The notes under the pieces are model-generated. The model was not told the DNA's origin, searched no databases, and saw only the letters and a program-made list of their open reading frames with translations. Below, piece by piece: positions 1 through 6,841 of a DNA stretch of 38,438 nt; the stretch's first letter is position 1; the number at the start of each line of letters is the position of its first letter. The stretch comes from Acidobacteriota bacterium (GTDB lineage Bacteria; Acidobacteriota; Thermoanaerobaculia; UBA5066; Gp7-AA6), in NCBI GenBank assembly GCA_027307335.1, contig DAHUXD010000025.1, forward strand, positions 1 to 38,438, in the 5' to 3' direction. The translations under genes were made by a program, and so were the position numbers.

Positions 1-2
1 GA

Positions 3-155
3 GGAAAGCCTTTCAAGGTCGGTTGCAGCTTCGTGGGTCAGCAAGTCGCCGTGAGGCCTTCCGTTGAGGATGGCCACTTCGACATCTTCTTTGCTCACCA
101 GAAAATCGCCCACATCAACCTAAACCCCCACCCCCAGCCCCTCCCCCAACCATGA
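3..155 (+). CDS. IS481-like transposase, C-terminal fragment (5' end outside window)
   Basis: Fifty codons run open from the window edge to a TGA at 153-155. The peptide begins GKPFKVGCSFVGQQVAV and continues with an RPS..DGHFDIFFAHQKIAHINL pattern. This resembles the short beta-rich tail that follows the DDE integrase core in IS481-family transposases (family form: VG..V.LR....DG.F.V.F....IA.IDL). The catalytic DDE core would lie upstream, outside the window, so activity cannot be judged. The last ten residues are Pro/His/Gln-rich and look non-conserved. Confidence 0.7.
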   Translation, partial: GKPFKVGCSFVGQQVAVRPSVEDGHFDIFFAHQKIAHINLNPHPQPLPQP

Positions 156-166
156 CCAATAAACCG

Positions 167-207
167 TCCACTATGTCTCCGAACACCTGTCCACCATCTC
201 TCCGGTC
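167..207 (+). repeat. Subterminal direct repeats of the IS end
   Basis: Two 18-nt copies, TCCACTATGTCTCCGAAC (167-184) and TCCACCATCTCTCCGGTC (190-207), start 23 nt apart and match at 14 of 18 positions. They lie between the transposase stop and the point where the RHS frame breaks off. Such short repeats at an IS end are likely transposase-binding sites; this role is inferred from position. Confidence 0.6.
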
Positions 208-1055
208 TATACACCCAGCACCGTCCGGGTGTCGAAGTGGATCCTGCTACCGGAGGGCAGGGTGATGTCCTTCGGAATCCATGTTCCCGTTCCGGCCGGC
301 GTCCGCATCTCGAAGAGGTTCGGGGCCAGGCACGGAAACGGTCCCGGCGCGTACGTCCAGCGGGGCGTCGTGACCTCGGCCGTCGAGTAGTACGAGATCG
401 AGTAGGAGTTGCCGTAGGGATCCGTCACCGAGCTCAGATACCAGCCGTCCCGGCCGCGGCCGAAGTCGTGGGTGTACCCCTCCGGCAGGCCGACGTCGTC
501 GTACCCGCTCACGTGGTTGTTGAAGAAGTAGTGATTGCCGTCCCCGTCCCACATGTCGTACGGGCCCGTCGAACCGGTCGGAGACAGGTACAGCGGAGAG
601 GCGTCGCTCGCCTTCGGCCCCGTGGCGAACATGTGCTGGCTTCCGTCCGCGGCGAAGTAGCACACGCCCGTGATCGTGCCGTGCTTGCAGTTCTTGATGG
701 CGCCCGGCGTCAACTCCCAGCCGGAGCCGAGAGAGGGGTTGCCCACCAGCGGGCGATAGAAGAATTCCGGGCTCTGCGTCGTCGGCGCGCCGTAGTCGAT
801 CGAGCGGGAGTTGTAGGTCAGCACCACCTGGACCCGGAGCTTCGGCCCGACCGGGTACGACGGGCCGAGGGAGATGGGGACCGTCAGCTGGCCGTTGTAC
901 ATGTTCACCGAGTCCACCGGGCCGTGATGGAAGACGCTGTTCACGTATCCCGGCGCTCCGTCGGGGTCGTTGTCGGGTCCGTTCTGTCCGCGACCGACAG
1001 AAGCGCTTGTCACCAGAACGCAGAGGGCGAGCACCGGCACGATCCTTCTTCGCAT
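207..1055 (-). pseudogene. RHS/YD-repeat protein, N-terminal fragment cut by an IS
   Basis: The 282-aa product starts with a signal peptide (MRRR, then a hydrophobic run to about residue 23). It continues with the N-terminal region typical of secreted RHS/YD-repeat proteins: a SVNMYNGQLTVPI segment, a YPVGPKL..V..TYNSRS segment, GSGWELTPG, and a DGSQHMF segment. Full RHS proteins usually run to a thousand residues or more and carry many YD repeats and a toxin or other C-terminus. Here the frame stops inside the adjoining IS end, so only the head is left. The start ATG (1053-1055) follows an AAAGGGG ribosome-binding sequence. It is divergent from mutL. A truncated but secreted product may still be made. 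Confidence 0.75.
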
Positions 1056-1204
1056 TGTCGAACCCCTTTCGCGGAGTTCGCCGGCGCATCTCCGTTATCT
1101 GATTGTCGCGAGCGACCCGCGGCGAAGGAACGCCGCGTCGGTGTTCGGGCCGAGCGTCGCGAGGGCCGGGCGCCGAAGAGAAAGGAAGGGGAGCGACCAG
1201 GCGA

Positions 1205-1210
1205 TACACT
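1205..1210 (+). promoter_or_regulatory. Candidate -10 box of mutL (leaderless type)
   Basis: TACACT lies 8 nt before the mutL ATG with no Shine-Dalgarno sequence between them. Transcription would start at or next to the start codon. No convincing -35 box is seen. The same arrangement recurs in front of several genes in this window. Confidence 0.4.
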
Positions 1211-1218
1211 CTCGCGCG

Positions 1219-2949
1219 ATGCCGCGCGTGCACCGCCTCTCGAGCGAGGTCATCGATCGCATCGCCGCCGGAGAGGTCGTGGAACGTCCCGCGTCGGCGG
1301 TCAAGGAGCTCGTCGAGAACGCGCTCGACGCGGGCGCCTCGCGGATCGAGGTCGAGGTGGATGGCGGCGGCATCGACCGGATCCTCGTCCGCGACGACGG
1401 CGCCGGCATGTCGGCGGAGGACGCGCGGCTCGCGCTCGAGCGGCACGCGACGTCGAAGATCGCCTCCGACGACGACCTCGCGCGCGTCGCGACCTTCGGC
1501 TTCCGCGGCGAGGCCCTGCCGTCGATCGCCTCCGTCTCCCGCCTCACGCTGACGACGTCGGACGGAAGCTCGCCGGAGGCCGTGCGCCTGCGGATCGAGC
1601 ACGGCGGCTCCGCGACCGAGGAGCCGGCCGCGCGCCCGCGCGGCACGGACGTGCTGGTCGAAGGCCTGTTCTCGAAGACCCCGGCCCGGCGGAAGTTCCT
1701 CGCCTCGGCCGAGGCGGAAGCCAGGGCGGTCGCCGTCGCCGTCACGCGCGCCGCGCTGTCGAGCCCCGCCGTCGCCTTCACGCTGAGGTCCAACGGCCGC
1801 GAGACGCTCGATGCCCCCGCCGCGGTGGACCGGGGCGCGCGCATCCTCCAGGTGTTCGGACGCGCCACGCTGGGAGAGCTCGAGAGCTTCGAGGCGCGGG
1901 CCGGCGGTCTGCGGCTGGCGGGGTACGCGACGCGGGGCAGCGTGACGTTCCCGAGCCGCCGACACCAGTACCTCTTCGTCAACGGCCGCCCGATCGAGGA
2001 CCGCGGCCTCTCCCGGGCGATCGGGCAGGCGGCGCGCGACGCGATCCGGATCGACCGCCATCCCGGAGCCTTCCTCTTCCTGACCGCCGACGCGGGCGTC
2101 GTCGACGTCAACGTCTCACCGGCCAAGACGCAGGTGCGCTTCGCCGATTCGGCGACGGCGTTCCGCCTCGTGTACCACGCGCTCCACTCGGCGCTCCTCG
2201 CCGGCAAGGAGGAGCGCCGCCTGCGCCCGGTGCCGACGGGGACCGTGATCGCCGAGCCGGCGGCGACCTACCGCGACCCGTTCGCGGCGCCGCCCACGGT
2301 GCCCGTCATCGTGCCGCCGCCGTCTCCGCCCGAGGCCGGAGCCGAGGCGCCGTCGCCGGGGCCCGAGAGGCGCGTCCCCGAGCTCGTGCCGATCGGCCAG
2401 TACCGCGAGTCGTTCATCCTCGCGAGCGGGCCCGAGGGGCTCCTGGTCATCGATCAGCACGCCGCCCACGAGCGCACGCTGTACGAGCGCATCCGCGACC
2501 GCATCGCGTCGGGCCGCGTCCTCTCGCAGAAGCTGCTCCTGCGGGTCCTCTTCGAGGCGACGCCCGAAGAGGCCGTCACGCTCGCCGCGCGCTCCGGCGA
2601 CCTCGCCGCGTCGGGATTCGAGATCGAGCCCATGTCCGGCCGTTCGTACGCGATCGCCGCGCTACCGGCCGAATCGACCGAGCGCGCTCCCGTCGAGACG
2701 CTCCGCGCCGCGCTGGCCGCTCTGGCCGACGCGGGCGCCTCCGACGAGGCCCTGCGGCGCGACCGTCTCGCGGCGAGCCTCGCCTGCCGTTCCGCGGTCA
2801 CGATCCGCTACCACCTGGCCGGGGAAGAGATCCGCCACCTGCTCTCGGACTGGGCGAAGACGCGCGACCGGTTCACCTGCCCGCACGGACGGCCGGTCGT
2901 GCTGTCCCTGTCGGAGGTGGACCTCGAGAAGCACTTCAAGAGGCGCTAG
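1219..2949 (+). CDS. mutL: DNA mismatch repair protein MutL (endonuclease type)
   Basis: This 576-aa protein couples mismatch recognition by MutS to strand removal. The N-terminal GHKL ATPase is complete: KELVENALDAGA (catalytic E30, Mg-binding N34), DDGAGM (59-64), HATSKI and GFRGEAL. A Pro-rich linker follows near residues 360-385. The C-terminal dimerisation domain carries the latent endonuclease motif DQHA(x)2E(x)4E at 412-423, an ACR motif, and CPHGRP (C554), which together form the metal site. This points to a nicking MutL as in Bacillus and most bacteria lacking MutH, unlike E. coli MutL. The ATG at 1219 was chosen because MPRVHRLSSEVIDRIAAGEVVERP aligns with the usual MutL N-terminus; the frame is open further upstream without homology. 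No mutS lies in the window. Confidence 0.97.
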   Translation: MPRVHRLSSEVIDRIAAGEVVERPASAVKELVENALDAGASRIEVEVDGGGIDRILVRDDGAGMSAEDARLALERHATSKIASDDDLARVATFGFRGEALPSIASVSRLTLTTSDGSSPEAVRLRIEHGGSATEEPAARPRGTDVLVEGLFSKTPARRKFLASAEAEARAVAVAVTRAALSSPAVAFTLRSNGRETLDAPAAVDRGARILQVFGRATLGELESFEARAGGLRLAGYATRGSVTFPSRRHQYLFVNGRPIEDRGLSRAIGQAARDAIRIDRHPGAFLFLTADAGVVDVNVSPAKTQVRFADSATAFRLVYHALHSALLAGKEERRLRPVPTGTVIAEPAATYRDPFAAPPTVPVIVPPPSPPEAGAEAPSPGPERRVPELVPIGQYRESFILASGPEGLLVIDQHAAHERTLYERIRDRIASGRVLSQKLLLRVLFEATPEEAVTLAARSGDLAASGFEIEPMSGRSYAIAALPAESTERAPVETLRAALAALADAGASDEALRRDRLAASLACRSAVTIRYHLAGEEIRHLLSDWAKTRDRFTCPHGRPVVLSLSEVDLEKHFKRR

Positions 2950-2958
2950 AAAAAAAGA

Positions 2959-3016
2959 GCGCGGCTCTCGCCGCGCCCCTCACCCCTACCCCCTCTCCCG
3001 CGGGGAGAGGGGTTTT
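2959..3016 (+). terminator. Tandem hairpins after mutL
   Basis: A perfect 7-bp stem (2959-2965 with 2970-2976, loop TCTC) follows the mutL stop by 9 nt. A second 10-bp stem (2990-2999 with 3003-3012, loop GCG) is followed by TTTT. The convergent gene ends at 3025. The second hairpin is part of a dispersed repeat, so termination may be a by-product. Confidence 0.55.
2976..3012 (+). repeat. 37-bp dispersed palindromic repeat, copy 1
   Basis: The element begins CCCCTCACCCCTACC and ends in the self-complementary CCCTCTCCC-loop-GGGAGAGGG. A second copy, inverted, lies at 16390-16426 and matches at 35 of 37 positions; only the hairpin loop differs (GCG here, GGA there). Both sit at the 3' ends of convergent gene pairs. 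Repeats of this kind are widespread in high-GC genomes; mobility is unknown. Confidence 0.75.
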
Positions 3017-3024
3017 GCGATCTC

Positions 3025-3642
3025 TTAGTTGCTTCTCGGCGGCATCCCCACCTGCGCCTCGTTCTCGGCGCGGCGCTTGCGGACGTGGCTGATGATCAGG
3101 ACGAGGCCGAGCAGGATGAACGCCGCCGGGCCGCCCCATTCGGACATGAACGACCAGTCGATGTCGACGTAGCGGTCGATCAGGAGGAGCGCGCCGAGAC
3201 CGACGAGGATCACGCCCCAGGTCAGCCCGCCCGTTCCCGAGGCGGCGCGGCGCAGCTGCGGCTGTCCGGCAAAGCCCGCCTCGGCGAGCTCGCCGCGGTT
3301 GATCGCCTTCGCCTGGCGCACCGCGTCGATGATCGCGAAGAACCAGATGAACGCGACGACGGGGCCGAAGAACTCGCCGGGCCCGCGGTGCGACGTCATC
3401 ATGATGCCGAGGACGAACGCGCCGCCGACGGCGAAGGCGCGCGGGTAGAGGCCGAGGTACAGGTGTCCGAGTCCCGGGAAGACCGAGAGGAATCCGGCGA
3501 GCGCGGGCGACTTGCGCTCGACGATCACGGGGTAGGGAACCGGCCCCGTCGGGGCGGCCGGCGCCGGCGGCACCGCGGCGGAGGCGGGCGCGCCCGGAGG
3601 CGGAGTCGCTGTGGGCGGGTTGATGTTGCCGGTCTCGTTCAT
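3025..3642 (-). CDS. TM2/DUF5668-like multi-spanning membrane protein
   Basis: The product has 205 aa. A Pro/Ala-rich cytoplasmic N-terminus (about residues 1-45) precedes a TM2-like segment, PALAGFLSVFPGLGHLYLG, with the Gly/Pro-Gly pattern of that domain. Two to three hydrophobic segments follow, then a C-terminal pair (GVILVGLGALLLI and AAFILLGLVLII) separated by a DRYVDIDW loop, as in DUF5668 proteins near LiaF-type stress proteins. ATG at 3640-3642 has a good GAGGAG site 8 nt upstream. It lies 44 nt downstream of the anti-sigma gene and probably shares its transcript, with a possible own promoter at 3688-3716. A role in envelope-stress response is inferred from this context; the molecular function is unknown. 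Confidence 0.75.
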   Translation of the reverse strand: MNETGNINPPTATPPPGAPASAAVPPAPAAPTGPVPYPVIVERKSPALAGFLSVFPGLGHLYLGLYPRAFAVGGAFVLGIMMTSHRGPGEFFGPVVAFIWFFAIIDAVRQAKAINRGELAEAGFAGQPQLRRAASGTGGLTWGVILVGLGALLLIDRYVDIDWSFMSEWGGPAAFILLGLVLIISHVRKRRAENEAQVGMPPRSN

Positions 3643-3686
3643 GGCGATCACTCCTCGTCGAACTTCGTCTTCAGCGTTCGTCGCTC

Positions 3687-4517
3687 TTAGACACGCAAAA
3701 TCGGTGCGGAAAGTTCTTCGCGCTGCCCGGCGGCCACGTCGACGTCCACCGGAGTGGCCGCGGCGCCGCCGTCTTTGCCGAGGCGGGGCCGGTTCGGCGT
3801 CTTCTTCGGCTCGGGGCGCCACACGAGCGCGAACGCGTTCGAGACGGCCGCGCGCCCGTATCCGCCGATGCGGCCGCGCCACACGGCCAGAGTCCGGATC
3901 GCCTTCTCCTGGAGCGCGCCGAGACGATCGCCGATCGAGCTCTCGGCGACCGTCACCGCGTTGCGCGTGCTCTCGCCGAGTCCGGCGAAGCCGGCGCGGC
4001 GCACGACCGCGGTCGGATTCAGGCCGAGCAGCATGACGATGAGCGCGGCCGCATAGGCGTACGCGACGACCATGCGCCCCGAGAAGGCGGAGCGCCAGAA
4101 GGACCGCTTCTTCCTGTCGGGGCGCGCCGCCGCGAGGCGCGGCGCGAGCCAGGGCGGCGCTTCCGGCGCCGCGAGGGAGCGCATGGACTGCAGCGTGGCG
4201 GCCGCCTCCGCGCAAGCGCCGCAGCGCGAGAGATGGCTCCGCAGCCGCGCCTCGTCCTCCGGGGCGATCTCGCCCTCGACGAGCGTCGCGAGCAAGCCGT
4301 CGGCCGTCTCGCACGAGACCGTCGAGCGCGGGATGTCGAGCAGAGCGCGGCGCAGCGCCGGGCTCCAGGCGGGCGGCCGGAGCGCGGCCGAGAGCGAGAC
4401 CGTGCGGTCGAGCTCGGCGCCGAGGCGCTCGCATTCGTCACACGTCGCGCGGTGGCGCGCCGAGTCGGCCTCGGCGGCGCCGGAGACGAACAGGCGTTCG
4501 AGCTCCCGACAGCTCAT
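3687..4517 (-). CDS. Anti-sigma factor with two zinc-finger segments and one TM helix
   Basis: This 276-aa protein should sequester the ECF sigma factor encoded just upstream. Two ZAS-like motifs H-x3-C-x2-C are visible, at H22/C26/C29 and H95/C99/C102, with accompanying Cys at residues 3 and 69. One transmembrane segment covers about 149-166, leaving a C-terminal part of about 110 residues on the other side of the membrane. Most anti-sigma factors of this class have one ZAS motif; two in tandem are less common. The start ATG (4515-4517) overlaps the sigma stop as ATGA, so translation is probably coupled. The C-terminal part has no recognisable domain and may be the sensor. Confidence 0.85.
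   Translation of the reverse strand: MSCRELERLFVSGAAEADSARHRATCDECERLGAELDRTVSLSAALRPPAWSPALRRALLDIPRSTVSCETADGLLATLVEGEIAPEDEARLRSHLSRCGACAEAAATLQSMRSLAAPEAPPWLAPRLAAARPDRKKRSFWRSAFSGRMVVAYAYAAALIVMLLGLNPTAVVRRAGFAGLGESTRNAVTVAESSIGDRLGALQEKAIRTLAVWRGRIGGYGRAAVSNAFALVWRPEPKKTPNRPRLGKDGGAAATPVDVDVAAGQREELSAPILRV
3688..3716 (-). promoter_or_regulatory. Candidate ECF-type promoter for the TM2-like gene
   Basis: On the minus strand GAACTT (3711-3716) and GTCTA (3688-3692) are 18 nt apart, 45 nt before the membrane-protein start and overlapping the end of the anti-sigma gene. The two half-sites are identical to those in front of the sigma gene, but the spacer is 2 nt longer, which weakens the case. 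Confidence 0.35.
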
Positions 4518-5134
4518 ACGAGCCCCGCCGCCGCCATCGCGATCGAGGCGAGCGGCCCTCCGAGGGAATGCGACTCGTGGCGGGCGCGGATCCTCTTCGC
4601 GACCTCGGCGCGCGCCCGGAAGAGGCGCGACTTGACGGTGCCCTCGGGCAGCTCGAGCGCCTGGCCGATCTCGTCGTACGCGAGGCCGTTCAAGTCGCGG
4701 AGGATGAGGATCTCGGCGAGATCCTCCGGCACCTCCGCGAGCGCGGAGAACAGCATCCGGGTCCGCTCCTTCGTCAGCGCGAGCGTCGCCGGGTCGTCGT
4801 CGGACTTGAGCAGCGCGGTCACCGCCTCGTCGGAGACGAACCGGAACGAGTTCTCGCGCTTCCGTCGCCGGTAGCGGTCGATGCACAGGTTGCGCGAGAC
4901 CGAGAGCACCCACGCGACGAGCGGGAATCCGCCGTCGTAGCGGTCGAGGTTCTCGAAGATCTTGAGGAAGATCTCCTGCGACAGCTCGTCGGCGTCTTCG
5001 CGCTTCAGGGTGAAGTGGTACGCGATGGCGTACACCCGCTGACCGAACCGATCCACCAGGTCCCTCCAGGCATCGTCGTCGCCCCGGCGGCAGCGCGCGA
5101 CCAGTTCTTTTTCGTCGCCGTTGCCGGTGCTCAC
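4514..5134 (-). CDS. ECF (RpoE-like) RNA polymerase sigma factor
   Basis: The product has 206 aa. Region sigma-2 spans about residues 12-85 (DDDAWRDLVDRFGQRVYAIAYH, then DADELSQEIFLKIFENLDRYDGG and W..S..RNLCIDRYRRRK). Region sigma-4 spans about 125-180 (LPEGTVKSRLFRARAEV helix-turn-helix). A short Gly/Ala tail (about 185-206) follows. The start is GTG at 5132-5134 with GAGGG just upstream. The gene overlaps its anti-sigma partner by 4 nt. A GAACTT-N16-GTCTA promoter lies immediately before it, so it probably activates its own transcription. The signal sensed is not evident. Confidence 0.93.
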   Translation of the reverse strand: MSTGNGDEKELVARCRRGDDDAWRDLVDRFGQRVYAIAYHFTLKREDADELSQEIFLKIFENLDRYDGGFPLVAWVLSVSRNLCIDRYRRRKRENSFRFVSDEAVTALLKSDDDPATLALTKERTRMLFSALAEVPEDLAEILILRDLNGLAYDEIGQALELPEGTVKSRLFRARAEVAKRIRARHESHSLGGPLASIAMAAAGLV

Positions 5135-5150
5135 ACTGCCCTCATCGGAC

Positions 5151-5177
5151 TAGACGCAGGTCGGGAGCAAAAAGTTC
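5151..5177 (-). promoter_or_regulatory. ECF-type autoregulatory promoter of the sigma factor gene
   Basis: On the minus strand GAACTT (5172-5177) is followed after exactly 16 nt by GTCTA (5151-5155). This matches the GGAACTT/GTCTA pattern and spacing of RpoE-type promoters. The predicted transcript begins about 10 nt before the GTG start. Autoregulation is inferred. Confidence 0.65.
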
Positions 5178-5340
5178 GATGCGGCGGACCGCCTCGGGGT
5201 GCCGTTCCAAGCTTCTGACGCACGGCGACTTATCGGCCCCGGAGGAGCGCGTCCGCGTGTTCTCGGCCGGAGGAATGCCGGGGAACCCGTGTGAGAGAAG
5301 CACGGGCGGATTCTAGTCTCGGCCGCGGCAGGCGGGGCGG
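5178..5340. other. Intergenic region with no gene seen
   Basis: This stretch separates the 3' end of pcnB from the ECF promoter. No open frame with coding character, tRNA or clear terminator was found in it. Confidence 0.5.
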
Positions 5341-6702
5341 TTACGGTTGGCGTCGTCTTCCGCGGCCGCCCCTTCGGCGTTTCCGCGGCGGCACCGGCGC
5401 AGGGGCCGGCGGGATCTCGCCCGTTTCGCGCGCCCGCGCGACGCGCGCCTGGAGCTCGCGCCACTCGCCGACGAGCTCCTGGCCCCGGCCGGTCGCCATC
5501 GCGGTCAGGTCGAAGACGTCGAGCGCGGTCGGGAACGCGTCCCGGAACGCGAGGCGCCGCGTCGCGATCTTGCCGTCGGGCCGGTGCGAGAGCCGTCCGG
5601 CCATGGCGAGGCCGAGCTTGATGCGCTCGGCGACCGCGCGCGGCCACGCCATGCGGAGCGCGAGCGGCGCGACGACGTCCTCCATGATCGTCGAGAGGCG
5701 GTTCGGATCGGGCTCGCCGTCGGGAGCGATCTCGTGCACGCGGGCGCGCGCGATCGGCAGGCAGACGAGCCCGAAGAGCACCGCATCGTCGAAGGCCCGT
5801 CCGCGGCGCCGCTCGGCGTCGAGCACGTCGAGAAGGGCCCAGAAGAGGTGTCCGGTGCCGCCGGCGTGGTCGGGGTCGGGCTGCCGGAGCACCCCCGCGA
5901 GCTCGGGCAGGAGCACGTCGAGGAGCCCCACCTCCCGCATCAGGAGCCAGGTCGGCAGCGCGTGCCCGCCGCGCAGCGACTGGGCGAGCTCCTCGGTGAC
6001 CCGGGGCGCCGCCGACTTCACGATCTCCTTGCGGTGGCGCAGGATCGCCTCGTAGGAGTCCGGCGTGATCGCGAACCCGAGGCGGCTCGCGAACTCGACG
6101 GCGCGCATCATGCGCACGGGGTCCTCCTGGAAGCGGATGTCCGCATCGCCGATCGTCCGGACGAGGCCGGCCCCGAGGTCGTCCAGTCCGCCGACGTAGT
6201 CGATGATCGAGAAGTCGGCGATGTCGTAGAAGAGGCCGTTGATCGTGAAGTCGCGCCGGAGTGCGTCCTCGCGGGGAGTCCCGAACGTGTTGTCCGACGT
6301 CTGAAGCAGCTCTCTTCCCTCGCTGTCTAAGACCGGGTCGGGGCGCCGCCGGAACGTGGCCACCTCGACGACCTTGCCGTTGGCGAAGAGGATGTGGGCG
6401 AGCCGGAAACGGCGGCCGATCAGGCGGCAGTTGCGGAAGAGCTTGCGCAGGGCCGGCGGATGCGCGTCGGTGCCGATGTCGAAGTCCTTCGGCACGCGCG
6501 AGAGCAGCAGGTCGCGGACGCTGCCGCCGACGAGGTAACCCCTGTACCCCGCGCCGCGCAGCCGGTAGAGGACCTTGAGCGCGTCCGGATCGATCTTCGA
6601 TCTCGAAATGGGATGCTCGGAGCGGGGCCGGATGCGGGGAGCGGGCTCGGGGCTCGGAGCGGCGGGGACGGGCTCTTCCGGGGATGTTCGACTGTCGCTA
6701 AT
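5341..6702 (-). CDS. pcnB: Poly(A) polymerase I, apparent ATT start
   Basis: The enzyme adds 3' poly(A) tails that mark RNA for decay. With ATT at 6700-6702 as start the protein has 453 aa. The nucleotidyltransferase core shows LVGGSVRDLLL (57-67), KDFDIGTDA (catalytic D73 and D75), the PAP-distinguishing GRRFRLAHILF (96-106) and RRDFTINGLFYD. The C-terminus is a basic Arg/Lys tail, as in E. coli PcnB. The essential GGSVRD segment lies upstream of the first in-frame GTG (6493-6495). Between that GTG and the upstream stop (6745-6747) the frame has no ATG, GTG or TTG. ATT is preceded by GAGAGAGG with 8 nt spacing. E. coli pcnB is known to start at AUU, which supports the choice. A CCA-adding role is less likely given the RRFRLAH motif. 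Confidence 0.88.
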   Translation of the reverse strand: MSDSRTSPEEPVPAAPSPEPAPRIRPRSEHPISRSKIDPDALKVLYRLRGAGYRGYLVGGSVRDLLLSRVPKDFDIGTDAHPPALRKLFRNCRLIGRRFRLAHILFANGKVVEVATFRRRPDPVLDSEGRELLQTSDNTFGTPREDALRRDFTINGLFYDIADFSIIDYVGGLDDLGAGLVRTIGDADIRFQEDPVRMMRAVEFASRLGFAITPDSYEAILRHRKEIVKSAAPRVTEELAQSLRGGHALPTWLLMREVGLLDVLLPELAGVLRQPDPDHAGGTGHLFWALLDVLDAERRRGRAFDDAVLFGLVCLPIARARVHEIAPDGEPDPNRLSTIMEDVVAPLALRMAWPRAVAERIKLGLAMAGRLSHRPDGKIATRRLAFRDAFPTALDVFDLTAMATGRGQELVGEWRELQARVARARETGEIPPAPAPVPPRKRRRGGRGRRRQP

Positions 6703-6769
6703 GTGGAGCGCCTCTCTCTCGTCTCGACTCGGGGGGATTCTAGCCTAACGCATTGACCGCAAGGGTGTT

Positions 6770-6798
6770 TTGACTTCCGATCCGAGCTACGAAACAAT
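6770..6798 (+). promoter_or_regulatory. Candidate sigma-70-type promoter of the liv operon
   Basis: TTGACT (6770-6775) and AACAAT (6793-6798) are separated by 17 nt, in the 94-139-nt region between divergent pcnB and livK. The match is 5 of 6 and 4 of 6 to consensus. Confidence 0.45.
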
Positions 6799-6841
6799 AC
6801 GCCGTCTTTCCGCAATCCGGAGACGAGGAGGATCTTCCGAC

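Larger units (their letters stand above)
1..210 (+). mobile_element. Right end of an IS481-like insertion sequence
   Basis: The left edge of the window carries the C-terminal end of a transposase (stop at 153-155) followed by about 55 nt of non-coding, repeat-bearing DNA. This is where an IS terminus is expected. The segment is visibly less GC-rich than the rest of the window. It abuts an RHS-type gene whose reading frame ends abruptly at 207-209, so the element appears inserted into that gene. The exact terminus cannot be fixed without the left end and target duplication; somewhere in 205-220 is likely. The IS481 assignment rests on the transposase tail and the subterminal repeats. Confidence 0.7.

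Noticed and set aside
121-152. C-rich end of the transposase as a third copy of the 37-bp repeat
   Set aside because: It resembles the first arm only loosely and has no GGGAGAGGG partner.
237-3092. A 951-codon open frame on the + strand across the RHS fragment and mutL
   Set aside because: It is Arg/Pro/Gly-rich without any domain and overlaps real genes on both strands; typical antisense/out-of-frame opening in high-GC DNA.
6493-6495. GTG as pcnB start
   Set aside because: It would remove the GGSVRD nucleotide-binding segment that the enzyme needs.
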